Assembly (NCBI GenBank): GCA_905372865.1
Contig: CAJPQT010000018.1
Span: forward strand, 1-55,309
Length of the DNA: 55,309 bases
Origin: an uncultured Centipeda sp.
GTDB taxonomy: Bacteria > Bacillota > Negativicutes > Selenomonadales > Selenomonadaceae
Direction of reading: 5' to 3'
A program made the translations under genes and the position numbers. The notes under the pieces were generated by a model. That model was not told the origin of the DNA. It saw only the letters and a program-made list of their open reading frames with translations, and did no database searches. Position 1 is the stretch's first letter. Every line of letters begins with the position of its first letter. Below are positions 15,864 to 24,929 of the stretch, in pieces.

Positions 15864-16553
15864 GTGTTCTTACAGGATAACACTCTTGGTCCTGTTCAAA
15901 AGACGAAATTTAAAAGATTTCTAAAAGATGCGGGATTGGTATACAAAGAGGATGTTACAGAATTTGCAAAATTAGGTTCTGAGACTAATTGGGATTCGGC
16001 GGCGTTTTTGGGGTTGATCTTACTTAACCTTGCGGAAAACAACCCTCAATTTATATGGTACATAGAAAACATGGATATAGGAAGAAGATATTCAAGAGAA
16101 GAATTAACTGCTATGCTATCATTGGTGGGGCAGAGTTCTTCCAATATCACTAGTGTTTTGTCATCTTATCGCAGAATTGTCTCCACACCCCTCGGCACTG
16201 TCCTAAACTTTGGCTATGTGTCGGAGGATGGGAGTCTCTGCCGAACGAAATGTGTGCTTTCGGATGCGCGTGTGTTCCTCTACGGGCTGTTTAAGTTCGC
16301 TGAGAAATGCGGCGACTATAAAGCGTTCACGCTCTCGACGCTGCTCAATGATACGATTGAGCGCGACGGCATCAGTCCGACGCGGATCTTCGGTGTGACA
16401 CGCGAGGAGGCGGAGCCGATGCTGAGGGGGCTTTCGGCGAAGTATCCGGATTTCATTGATGTGTCCTTTACGCATGATTTGGAGAAGATCACGCTGGCAG
16501 AGGATAAGAGCTCCGCAGATGTATTGGAACTCTTCCGCACCGAGGAGGTCTGA
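15864..16553 (+). CDS. Unrecognised protein in frame behind BrxP, 229 aa (possible separated BrxP C-terminal domain)
   Basis: Reading opens with GTG at 15864 (FLQDNTLGPVQKTKFKRFLK), with only GAGGTG nearby and no proper ribosome site. The frame is identical to BrxP and is separated from it by a single UGA at 15840-15842. The codons between (DFFLRQE) look coding, so ancestral fusion or UGA readthrough is likely. The protein is helix-rich, with GWDSAAFLGLILLNL-type and FAEKCGDYKAFTLSTLLND segments. I know no catalytic motif. In the operon it would act with BrxP. Base composition is lower in GC at the front than at the back, which hints at mosaic origin. Confidence 0.65.
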   Translation: MFLQDNTLGPVQKTKFKRFLKDAGLVYKEDVTEFAKLGSETNWDSAAFLGLILLNLAENNPQFIWYIENMDIGRRYSREELTAMLSLVGQSSSNITSVLSSYRRIVSTPLGTVLNFGYVSEDGSLCRTKCVLSDARVFLYGLFKFAEKCGDYKAFTLSTLLNDTIERDGISPTRIFGVTREEAEPMLRGLSAKYPDFIDVSFTHDLEKITLAEDKSSADVLELFRTEEV

Positions 16554-16557
16554 GGAA

Positions 16558-19500
16558 ATGGCACAGGGAATGTATCGCACATATTTTGACTTTGACGAGA
16601 ACTATTTTCCTCAAATAACGGACTCCTCGATTCGGGACTCGGAGAATCTGTGGCTGAAAACCTATCCACATGAGAAGTTTCTGGAACTGTTGAAAAAGAT
16701 GGAGCGCGTGATGGCGCGGCAGGAGAAACGTTCGGTGTGGATCTCGGGCGCATACGGCACGGGCAAGTCGCAGTGCGCCTATACGCTCAAGAAGATTCTC
16801 GATGTATCAGAGTCGGAACTGCGCGCCTACTGGGAAGATTACAAGGCACTTGCGCATGAGAGTGATTTGCTTGGTAAATTGCTTGGACACAAGCAGGCAG
16901 GCAATGGCATCGTAACGGTGTACCGCTACGCGGGTACGCCGCATTCGACACGCGATCTGCTCTTTGCCGTGCAGGAGAGTGTGCAGGCGGAGCTCCATGC
17001 GCGTGGTCTTTACGAAGGAGAGCATACGCTCAAGGAGAGTGTCATCACGTGGCTGGAAAAGGATGACGCAAACAAGGGGTTCGTTGACAGCAAGCTGCAG
17101 CAGCCGCAATGGACAGCATCGTTCGGCGGGATGATGGTCGAGGATATTGTCGTACGCCTGCGCGAGGGCGATGAGGTGCGTGACCTCATGGAACGCATTA
17201 CGCGATTCTCCAACGCCGAGGGCTTTACCATGATGCAGCTCGATGTTGACCGTCTGATTGCGTGGCTTACGGATGTCATTGAGCAGAACAATATCAAACT
17301 CGTCTTTATCTGGGATGAGTTCTCGGATTATTTCCGTGTGAATCGTGAGAGTCTGGCAGATTTTCAAAAGCTGGCGGAGCTTGTGAATGCAAAGCCGTTT
17401 TTCTTCGTTCCTGTGACCCATGAGACGGATCATCTCTTTACGCAGGTGGATGAGACGTGGAAGAAGGTTCGCGACCGTTTCATCGATGTCGGGATTACGC
17501 TGCCGGACAATATCGCGTTTGATCTCATCGGTGCGGCATTCAAGCCGAAAGCTGCCGCGGCGCAGGATTGGGCGGAGGTGGAGGGCGATCTTAATGGTCG
17601 TCTTCATGAGTCCCGTCGTCGCGTGATGGATGTCGCGGGCATCACGTCTGAGGATGTGATCCGAAATATCATGCCTCTGCATCCGATGACGGCTCTGGTT
17701 CTCAAACATATTGCATCCTCGTTCCAGTCGAACCAGCGTAGTATGTTTGATTTTATCAAGTCGGTTGGGGATGAGCAGGTCAAGGCATTCCAATATTTCA
17801 TCGATCATACGGGTCCGTATGACGAGCATCCTCTGCTGACGGTGGATCAGCTCTGGGATTTCTTCTATGTGCGTGGAAAGGCAGATCTGGCAACCCATAT
17901 CCGCATGATTCTGGACACCTATGAGCAGCAGAAGGATTTGCGCGAGGAACAGCAGACGGTGCTCAAGGCGATTTTGATCCTGCTCGCGGTGGATAAGCAG
18001 CTGGGCGGCAGTATCGAACTCCTGCACGCGACAGATCAGAATCTCTCCTATGTGTTTGAGGGGGATGATGATCTGGGTTCTCGTGCCGCCGCGATTGCAC
18101 AGTCCCTCAAGACGCAGGGCATCTTGATCCAGACGCCGCGTCAAAAGGGAGAACCGACGTATGAGTTGGCTCTGCTCAGCGGCGATCAGGGAAAGATCGA
18201 GCAGTACAAGGAGGGGCTGCGCAAGACGAAGACGGATAAGCTGGTGGAGACGGGGAATCTGGGCAAGATTCTGACACTCCACCCCGAGGGGTTGAAGCCA
18301 CGCTTCCTGAGCAGTCTCGGCAGCATTCAGACGGTGACGGCGGATAACTTTACCCGTATTATCAATGGGATGGAGAAGTCGGAGGAGGCGTGGCGTTTTC
18401 AAGCCGTCCTTGCCTTCGCCAAGGACGATATGGAGGCGGCTGCTTTCCGCTCCAAGATCAAGGACGCAGCGCGTGATTCGAAGTATGGGCATATCATTTT
18501 TATCGATGCACTGAGCACGCCGCTTGGAGCAGATGATTTCGAGAAATATGTGGAATACTCCGCAATGGCGGAATACTATCAGGGGAATAATCGGACGGCA
18601 GCCGATCAGCAGGCAAGACATGCGAACGCTGTACTGGAGCAGAGCTGGAAGAACCGTATCTACAGCGGTCGCTTTATCGTCTATACGACGCAGCAGCCGG
18701 ACGGAATCTCTCTGACGCAGGCAAGTGAGGTGTCCGGCGTTCTTAAAGCGATTGTGCTGCGTCAATTTCCGAACGCCTTTGATGTTGAGAAGACAACCAC
18801 GGAAGGGTATTATAAGACAAATGCGCTAAAGCCATCGGCGCTCGCCGGCATCAATGGCGTAGTGTCAGGTACAATCAAGGATGCGGACAATCGTGTCTTG
18901 TCCGAGGTGTGGACGCTCCCCGACTATTGGCAGAGAGCGGCGACGAAGAGTCTTCCCATCTCTGTGGTCAAGAGGGAGCTGGAAGCTCGCATCGCTGCCC
19001 ACTTCTCTCAGGCGGGGCAGATCGGCGTTGCCGAGCTATGCGATGTGCTCCTGTCGGAGTATGGGATGCCTCCGTGCAATCTCACGGCGTTCCTGCTCGG
19101 TTTCCTGCTGCGTCCGTACGCAGGTGATCCCTATCGCTACGGCGATGCAGCGGGAAGCTCGGGGGCAATGACTGCCGAGAAGCTGAAAGAGATGCTGGGG
19201 GACTGTATTGGCGATCTGGCAAAGGGAAAGACGCCGCAGGATACCTTTATCGTGCAGATGACGGCAGAGGAGCGCGCCTTTTATGAGATAACGCAAAAGG
19301 CGTGGGGGCTGTCGGAGGCAAGCTGTACGTCTGTGGCGCGGGTTTCCATCGGCATCCAAAATCGCATGAAGGAATGGCAGCTGCCGCTTTGGTGTCTCAC
19401 GTATGTGGCAGAGGAGAATCTGTTCGCTGTTGTTGAGTTGTATTCCCTTCTGCAGCAGAAGGAGGGGCGCGAGGCACACGGCATCATGATGGCTCTTGGA

Positions 19501-20703
19501 AGCTCTCCGCAAGAACATCCCTCGTTGGCGGATGAACTAAAGGAGCTGCTCTGTGTGGAGCGGCTGGAGGAGGGGATGAATCTTTTCCTGAAATCCTTTG
19601 CCGATGGTGAACTCCTGCATCTTGCGGATGAAGTCGGGTGGCGCGGGCAGCTGCTCCAAGATATACGACACAAGTTTTCACAGAAGTATGCCTGCCTTTG
19701 GAGCAAGGAGACGGGGGAGGAGCTCCTGCGGGAGCTTTGCATGGAGTATCGCGCGATTCGCGCGACGAATCGGGTGCTCAATGTACAGCTTCAGGAGTGG
19801 ACTGCGGCGCGTGCGGCGTGGAAGGAGCGCCTGAGCTTCCTGCGTATCTCGGCAGAATTTTTGGCGGAGCAGTCCGAAGCGTTTGCGAAGACGAGGCATA
19901 TCCTCCAACTGCTGGCGAAGGGCGGTGATGTCTTGCCCGAGCATGTGCGTGACTTTGTTTCGTTGATGGAACAGTATGGTGCCGAGATGGAGCAGGTGCT
20001 CGGTGAGGAGGATGTGTTCTTTGCCAAGGCGTATGCTCCCTATCTGGATGGGCTTTCTGAGGCAGAGCGGAAAACAATACGGAGCAAGGTGGAGCAGGGG
20101 CTTTTCCTCAAAACGAAAACTCACTGCAATGAGGCAGTACGTTCCTGTGCGGAGGAGTATCGGCGCAGTCAGTTCAAGGAACAGCTGCGCGAACTCTGGA
20201 AGGAGAAAACGGGCTCGCTCAGTCCGCGCAAATGGTCGGAGCAGTACCAAACACCTGTCCTTGCCTGTGTGGGGGCGGATGAATACGATGCGGCGCAGCG
20301 TGTATTCTCCTATATTGACCATCGCGACGGCAAGGACGAGGAACTGAAGGCGGCGATTGCCTTTTTGGAGAAGGCGGCTTTTATCACGGTGCTTTCGGAT
20401 GGGGCACAGAGAGATGCAGCGTTCCGCAAAAATGTCATCGGGAAGTATGCGGGACTCTTGACTGATTTGCCGGTAGTACGTGAAAAACTGACTGCACTCG
20501 GTATCTCTCCGTACGACTGGAGAGGTCACCTGCGCGTTGAGGAAAAACTGAAGCAGCTTGCAAAGGCGAGCTACGATGCAGGCGGCTCCTCCAAGGTGCT
20601 CTTGAAGATCGACAGTATGGACGATGCAACGCTCAAGGCATATTTGAAGCGCCTTGTGGCAGATAATATGACGGTCGGGATGGAGATTCTGGAAAACTCG
20701 TAA
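16558..20703 (+). CDS. brxC: BREX BrxC-like large P-loop ATPase
   Basis: This 1381-aa protein has Walker A GAYGTGKS (64-71) and Walker B LVFIWDEF (248-255), followed by a sensor-like PFFFVPVTHETD. A long helical C-terminal half follows. This matches the BrxC/PglY ATPases that form the motor or scaffold of BREX systems and act in both host DNA modification and phage exclusion. The ATG at 16558 follows TGAGGA and overlaps no neighbour. PglZ starts 17 bp later, so they are one operon. The assignment to BREX is firm by context; the subtype is inferred from BrxP. Confidence 0.85.
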   Translation: MAQGMYRTYFDFDENYFPQITDSSIRDSENLWLKTYPHEKFLELLKKMERVMARQEKRSVWISGAYGTGKSQCAYTLKKILDVSESELRAYWEDYKALAHESDLLGKLLGHKQAGNGIVTVYRYAGTPHSTRDLLFAVQESVQAELHARGLYEGEHTLKESVITWLEKDDANKGFVDSKLQQPQWTASFGGMMVEDIVVRLREGDEVRDLMERITRFSNAEGFTMMQLDVDRLIAWLTDVIEQNNIKLVFIWDEFSDYFRVNRESLADFQKLAELVNAKPFFFVPVTHETDHLFTQVDETWKKVRDRFIDVGITLPDNIAFDLIGAAFKPKAAAAQDWAEVEGDLNGRLHESRRRVMDVAGITSEDVIRNIMPLHPMTALVLKHIASSFQSNQRSMFDFIKSVGDEQVKAFQYFIDHTGPYDEHPLLTVDQLWDFFYVRGKADLATHIRMILDTYEQQKDLREEQQTVLKAILILLAVDKQLGGSIELLHATDQNLSYVFEGDDDLGSRAAAIAQSLKTQGILIQTPRQKGEPTYELALLSGDQGKIEQYKEGLRKTKTDKLVETGNLGKILTLHPEGLKPRFLSSLGSIQTVTADNFTRIINGMEKSEEAWRFQAVLAFAKDDMEAAAFRSKIKDAARDSKYGHIIFIDALSTPLGADDFEKYVEYSAMAEYYQGNNRTAADQQARHANAVLEQSWKNRIYSGRFIVYTTQQPDGISLTQASEVSGVLKAIVLRQFPNAFDVEKTTTEGYYKTNALKPSALAGINGVVSGTIKDADNRVLSEVWTLPDYWQRAATKSLPISVVKRELEARIAAHFSQAGQIGVAELCDVLLSEYGMPPCNLTAFLLGFLLRPYAGDPYRYGDAAGSSGAMTAEKLKEMLGDCIGDLAKGKTPQDTFIVQMTAEERAFYEITQKAWGLSEASCTSVARVSIGIQNRMKEWQLPLWCLTYVAEENLFAVVELYSLLQQKEGREAHGIMMALGSSPQEHPSLADELKELLCVERLEEGMNLFLKSFADGELLHLADEVGWRGQLLQDIRHKFSQKYACLWSKETGEELLRELCMEYRAIRATNRVLNVQLQEWTAARAAWKERLSFLRISAEFLAEQSEAFAKTRHILQLLAKGGDVLPEHVRDFVSLMEQYGAEMEQVLGEEDVFFAKAYAPYLDGLSEAERKTIRSKVEQGLFLKTKTHCNEAVRSCAEEYRRSQFKEQLRELWKEKTGSLSPRKWSEQYQTPVLACVGADEYDAAQRVFSYIDHRDGKDEELKAAIAFLEKAAFITVLSDGAQRDAAFRKNVIGKYAGLLTDLPVVREKLTALGISPYDWRGHLRVEEKLKQLAKASYDAGGSSKVLLKIDSMDDATLKAYLKRLVADNMTVGMEILENS

Positions 20704-20719
20704 ACAGGAGTGAAATGCG

Positions 20720-23029
20720 ATGGTGCCGGATTTGACAGCTGTCGAGCGATATTTGCAGGACAGGGAGCGAACGCCGTTCTTCCTCTTTGCGGAGGGCTCG
20801 GTCTATGCGCAGCTGCGCCACAGGCTGCAAGGTCTGGGGCTTCATTTGCTTACGCTGAGTTCGCTTTCCTCTGAGGAGGATCGGCTGCCGCTTCCCGATG
20901 ACATTGTTACGACCATCAAAACGAAGGTGCAGAGTGGTGAGAAGATCCTCCTCATCGGCTTGGCGGAATATCTCGCCCTGTGTGGGGAGGCGGCGGCGCG
21001 CCGTCTCTTTTCCCGTCTCAAGTCGATGCCCTGTGGGGATGGTGCTGCTCTATTGTTGCTGCGCGGATTTTTCCGTTATGCATCGGAGCTGTCCGAGGAT
21101 CCCCGTATCGCAAACGGTGAGCGTCGCTTGGCACTGCGGCGCAGTGCCGAAGATGCGGCGGAGGACTCTGTGCTGGGGATGGATGTCTCTCTGAGCGTAT
21201 TGCCGCCGGAGATTCCTATGGAGGTGGGAATACATGGTACACAATCTTTGCTGGCGGCATTGGAGCAGGGACGCGGCGGCACTCATATCGTACAAAGTCG
21301 GCAGAGTTTTCCCCATGCCCTCCTTCGTGTTCATCATGTGAGGGATGCGTTTGGGGTGATTTCGCATTTTTGTGAGGAATTTGCTCCCCTGCGCTCCTGC
21401 GGGACGGAGGCGGAATGGCAGCGGCTCTTGCAGGAACTCTCCAAGGAACAGTGGAAGATGTCTGCCGTGTTCGCGCACCACGGACTGCACGGAGATTTGG
21501 CACAGCTTTTTCATGAGCGAACCAATGCCTCTGACTTTGATACATGGTTGTATTTTATTGCCCTGCGGCTGGCAGGGGACGACCTGGCGAAGAAGTATCC
21601 CTATCTTTTCTTTGCCGCACAGCAGGCGGAAAGTGCAGCAGGACTTCGTACGGCGGTTATTCATGCCATCTCAAATATTTCGCTTCAAAATCCGGAGTTT
21701 CAGAAGCTGTATCAGGAGCGGAAACGTCTCCTGCGCAACTGCTCCGAGGCAGAAATGGCGGAGTTTGTGCGGAAAAATCGCAGGATTCGTACAGAGCGCA
21801 TCTACCGTTTGACAGATCTGACGGAGGTGGAGCGCGAGGATATGATCGCGGCACTTTCGCATGATGCAGATGATGGCTATGATGACTGGAAAAATTGTGG
21901 AATTTTGCAAACGGTCTATCCCGCGCTCTATGCCTATGCCTCTGACTATGTGTTCAAGGATTGTGCACGGGCAGCGGAACTGACGGAGTATTTCATTGCC
22001 TACAAGCGGCAGAAGCTCAGTAACTGTCTCGAAGAGGCGTTCCTATCCAAAGTGGATGCGCTTGCTGCAGCGCGGATTTATAATGAGCTTCCTGCGCGTG
22101 AGTCACTGTTGGATGGTGTTCCGCAGGAGGGAACGCATCTCTTTTGGCTGGATGCGCTCGGCGTGGAGTATCTTGCCCTGATTGGGTCGTTTAGCAAACA
22201 GCTCGGATTGAAGATACGGGTGCAGGTGGGGCGTGCGATGCTCCCGACGATTACCTCGGTGAATCGGGCGTTTTACGCGCAATGGCAGGGCAGCAAAGCG
22301 GCAAGCAAGCGACTGGATGATCTGAAACATGGAGAAGAGAGCCGCTATAACTATACGCTGGAGAAGCATCCCATCCACCTTGCGAAAGAAATTGATGTGA
22401 TTGAAGAATTGCTGCGTGATGCTGCGACGCAGCTTGCGGCGGGGAAGTGTCGCAGGTTTGTCATTGTGAGCGATCACGGAGCCTCTCGTCTGGCGGTGCG
22501 CAGAGAGAAGGAGGAGAAGTACGAGACGGATACGAGGGGGGAGCATTCGGGGCGGTGCTGCCGTATGTTTCCGAACTATGCACATGATTTGCCTTTTGCA
22601 ACGGAGGAGGGCGACTACCTCGTGCTTGCCGACTATGGCAGGTTCAAGGGCAGCCGTAAGGCGAGTGTGGAGGTACATGGCGGCGCATCGTTGGAAGAGG
22701 TGCTTGTGCCGCTCATCACATTGGAGCGTGCCGATGGGCAGACGGTTCATGTGAGCCTTGCGGATGAAAATGTGTTTGTGGATCGTAAGACTGGGCTTCG
22801 CCTCGCTCTTTTTGCCGATGCGCCGATCAACGCATTGGGGATTGTTTGGCAAGGTAAATTTTATGCGGGGCAAATGCAGGATGCCCAGCATTTCGTGGTG
22901 CAGCTTCCCGATCTTACGCACGCCGGCACATACAGTCTTGCGGTATATGAGGGGGATACTCCCCTGAACGTGCTTGTGGTAGAGGCGCAGAGCAAAGGGA
23001 TGAAGATGAATGATGATTTTGACTTCTGA
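20720..23029 (+). CDS. pglZ: BREX PglZ, alkaline-phosphatase-superfamily protein
   Basis: This 769-aa protein has the PglZ-type metal-binding motifs LFWLDALG (Asp478) and VSDHGASRL (Asp585, His586), with a C-terminal beta-rich tail. PglZ is the signature protein of BREX systems and is predicted to be a metal-dependent phosphodiesterase or phosphatase. It works with the BrxC ATPase next to it. AGGAGTGAA precedes the ATG. Length is in the usual range, and no key residue seems lost. Confidence 0.9.
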   Translation: MVPDLTAVERYLQDRERTPFFLFAEGSVYAQLRHRLQGLGLHLLTLSSLSSEEDRLPLPDDIVTTIKTKVQSGEKILLIGLAEYLALCGEAAARRLFSRLKSMPCGDGAALLLLRGFFRYASELSEDPRIANGERRLALRRSAEDAAEDSVLGMDVSLSVLPPEIPMEVGIHGTQSLLAALEQGRGGTHIVQSRQSFPHALLRVHHVRDAFGVISHFCEEFAPLRSCGTEAEWQRLLQELSKEQWKMSAVFAHHGLHGDLAQLFHERTNASDFDTWLYFIALRLAGDDLAKKYPYLFFAAQQAESAAGLRTAVIHAISNISLQNPEFQKLYQERKRLLRNCSEAEMAEFVRKNRRIRTERIYRLTDLTEVEREDMIAALSHDADDGYDDWKNCGILQTVYPALYAYASDYVFKDCARAAELTEYFIAYKRQKLSNCLEEAFLSKVDALAAARIYNELPARESLLDGVPQEGTHLFWLDALGVEYLALIGSFSKQLGLKIRVQVGRAMLPTITSVNRAFYAQWQGSKAASKRLDDLKHGEESRYNYTLEKHPIHLAKEIDVIEELLRDAATQLAAGKCRRFVIVSDHGASRLAVRREKEEKYETDTRGEHSGRCCRMFPNYAHDLPFATEEGDYLVLADYGRFKGSRKASVEVHGGASLEEVLVPLITLERADGQTVHVSLADENVFVDRKTGLRLALFADAPINALGIVWQGKFYAGQMQDAQHFVVQLPDLTHAGTYSLAVYEGDTPLNVLVVEAQSKGMKMNDDFDF

Positions 23030-23052
23030 GGTGAAGAGGGGAGGTTATGTTG

Positions 23053-24495
23053 ATGATCGATAAGCTCAAAAATGCCTTTGATGAGATGATTGTTTACAAG
23101 GATTTGAAGAAGAGCAGTTTTCTTTCGGCACTCGGACTTCCTTCTTTCCTTCGTGATTGGCTTTTGAAGCGATTTGCAAATGCGGACGGTGTATTCGATG
23201 CAGAGGAACTTGCGAGCTTCGTGCATCGATTTTTGCCGCGGAAGGAAGAATGGACGGCAATCAAGAGCCGCATTGTGATCGAACGGGAGCAGGTAAAGCT
23301 GCTTGCACGTATTTCGATTGATATTGATATTAAGACGGGCGCAGTGTCCTTTTCTTTGCCGGACTTTGGACTGATGAGTAAGGAGACAATGATCGAGGAT
23401 CATGTCTGGCAGGACTGCAAGGATGAACTCGTTGCGGCACGTGAAACGTGGGGGATGGTGGAGCTGGGCTACCGTCCGCCGGTTGGAAAGTCGGTACAGG
23501 ACAAAGGGAAAATCAAACTCGTCGCATTTAAGAGCTTCTGCCCCTATACGATTGATTTGGACTACTATAAGGATGCACGACGGGACTTCACAACCGAAGA
23601 ATGGATGGATGTGTTGCTGGGGGCGGTGGACTACAACCCCGCAGGGTATGCGAGTGAGGAAGAGAAGCTGACGATGCTGACACGGCTCCTCCCTTTTGCC
23701 GAAAAGAAATTGAACCTCATCGAACTCGCACCGAAGGGAACGGGGAAATCCTATCTGTTCGGGCGCGTAAGCCGCTTCGGCTGGTTGGCGAGCGGTGGCG
23801 TGATGAGCCGTGCAAAGATGTTCTATGATGTGGCACGGCGACAGGACGGGCTTGTGACGAATCATGATTTTGTGACCCTGGATGAGGTGCAGACGATCAC
23901 GTTCCCCGATGTGGATGAGATGCGCGGCGCACTCAAGTCCTTCTGTGAGAATGGATACTGCAATATCGGAACACATCGCGTGGACGGGGATGCCGGTGTG
24001 ATTCTCTGCGGAAATATCAAGCAAGAGGTCATGGATCAGGATGGCTATGGCAATATGTTTGAGGAACTGCCGAAGGTGTTCCATGAGTCGGCTCTGATCG
24101 AGCGCTTTCACGGATTTATCAAGGGGTGGAATATCCCGCGTATGACGGAGGATCTGAAGGTCTCCGGCTGGGCGATGAACTCGGAATACTTCTCGACGAT
24201 TCTTCATCAGCTGCGCGATGATTTGTCTTATCGCGCCATCGTGGATGAGATCGTGGAGGTGCCGGAGGAAGCCGATACGCGCGATACGGAGGCGATCAAG
24301 CGCATTGCAACGGCATATATGAAGCTACTCTTCCCTCATATCCGTACGGCGGCAGATGTCAATGTGCGCGAGTTTGATCGCTACTGTTTGCGGCGGGCAC
24401 ACAAGATGCGCGATACGATCAAGATACAGCTGGGCGTTCTGGATATCGAGTACAGGGGCAAGGATGTACCGAAGCTGCGGCTGCGGGAGATATAG
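23053..24495 (+). CDS. brxL: BrxL-like AAA+ protein lacking the Lon protease domain
   Basis: This AAA+ protein of 480 aa has Walker A PKGTGKS (227-233), FVTLDEVQTI (Walker B near 277) and the BrxL-like stretch GNIKQEVMDQDGYGNMF followed by FHGFIKGWNIPRM. Typical BrxL proteins are near 680 residues and end in a Lon-like domain. Here the protein ends at about 480 with KDVPKLRLREI, so only the ATPase part is present. I prefer the ATG at 23053 (8 bp from GGGGAGG) to that at 23047. It would act on DNA as a ring ATPase. The family call is good. Confidence 0.85.
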   Translation: MIDKLKNAFDEMIVYKDLKKSSFLSALGLPSFLRDWLLKRFANADGVFDAEELASFVHRFLPRKEEWTAIKSRIVIEREQVKLLARISIDIDIKTGAVSFSLPDFGLMSKETMIEDHVWQDCKDELVAARETWGMVELGYRPPVGKSVQDKGKIKLVAFKSFCPYTIDLDYYKDARRDFTTEEWMDVLLGAVDYNPAGYASEEEKLTMLTRLLPFAEKKLNLIELAPKGTGKSYLFGRVSRFGWLASGGVMSRAKMFYDVARRQDGLVTNHDFVTLDEVQTITFPDVDEMRGALKSFCENGYCNIGTHRVDGDAGVILCGNIKQEVMDQDGYGNMFEELPKVFHESALIERFHGFIKGWNIPRMTEDLKVSGWAMNSEYFSTILHQLRDDLSYRAIVDEIVEVPEEADTRDTEAIKRIATAYMKLLFPHIRTAADVNVREFDRYCLRRAHKMRDTIKIQLGVLDIEYRGKDVPKLRLREI

Positions 24496-24498
24496 AAG

Positions 24499-24696
24499 AT
24501 GGCGCAGGAGAAGTTTTGTCGGGAATGTGGAAATCCTTTGTCAAAGGATGAGATTGGTCTAACGAAGAAGCTTCTGGATATGAAGGCAAAGAAATTTTTT
24601 TGCTTTTCATGTCTTGCGGAATACCTTGAGGTGGAGGAGGAGTTCCTTCGGGAGAAGGTCGAAGAGTTCAAGAACGAAGGCTGTACGCTGTTTTAA
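24499..24696 (+). CDS. Small zinc-ribbon protein at the end of the BREX-like operon, 65 aa
   Basis: This 65-aa protein has two Cys pairs, CREC (7, 10) and CFSC (35, 38), that should bind one zinc ion. An acidic helix EVEEEFLREKVEEF follows. It starts 3 bp after brxL, so it belongs to the operon. The final TAA lies at the boundary of an inserted MITE (TTTTAAGGAATCG), so the protein may have been shortened by the insertion. It could be an adaptor or a DNA- or RNA-binding accessory factor; function is unknown. Confidence 0.6.
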   Translation: MAQEKFCRECGNPLSKDEIGLTKKLLDMKAKKFFCFSCLAEYLEVEEEFLREKVEEFKNEGCTLF

Positions 24697-24860
24697 GGAA
24701 TCGCTGATAAAATGAAGTCCGTCAGATTGGCGTAGATTTTTTCGTCCGAACAAGGAGGCAAACCGGACGCATAGCCAAAGCTATGTGGAGGATTTGCCGA
24801 CGAAGTGCGGGCAAAAAAGATACGTCAAGATGGCGGTGCTGAATTTATCAGTGCTTCCTT
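24695..24860 (+). mobile_element. 166-bp MITE with 17-bp terminal inverted repeats (copy 1)
   Basis: The ends AAGGAATCGCTGATAAA and, inverted, AAGGAAGCACTGATAAA match at 15 of 17 positions. TTAA flanks both sides (24693-24696 and 24859-24862) and may be the target duplication. The interior forms a long imperfect hairpin around CATAGCCAAAGCTATG and encodes nothing. A second copy begins at 55211 and is nearly identical as far as it can be seen. It must be mobilised by a transposase encoded elsewhere. Confidence 0.8.
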
Positions 24861-24868
24861 AAGGAAGG

Positions 24869-24898
24869 GAGACGCTTCGCGAGGATAGGAAGCGTCTC
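24869..24898 (+). terminator. Intrinsic terminator between the BREX-like operon and the desulfurase gene
   Basis: A perfect 10-bp stem GAGACGCTTC/GAAGCGTCTC with a 10-nt loop is followed by TTCTTGTTTTG. It would stop operon transcripts before the cysteine desulfurase gene. Confidence 0.8.
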
Positions 24899-24929
24899 TT
24901 CTTGTTTTGTGAAGTTGGTGAATAAACGG

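Noticed and set aside
15864..16553. DUF4007 family protein
   Set aside because: The typical Gly-x-Gly-Lys-Asn core of that family is not present; the only support was proximity to a PAPS-reductase-like gene.
24695..24860. Insertion sequence with transposase
   Set aside because: The element is 166 bp and carries no reading frame; it is non-autonomous.
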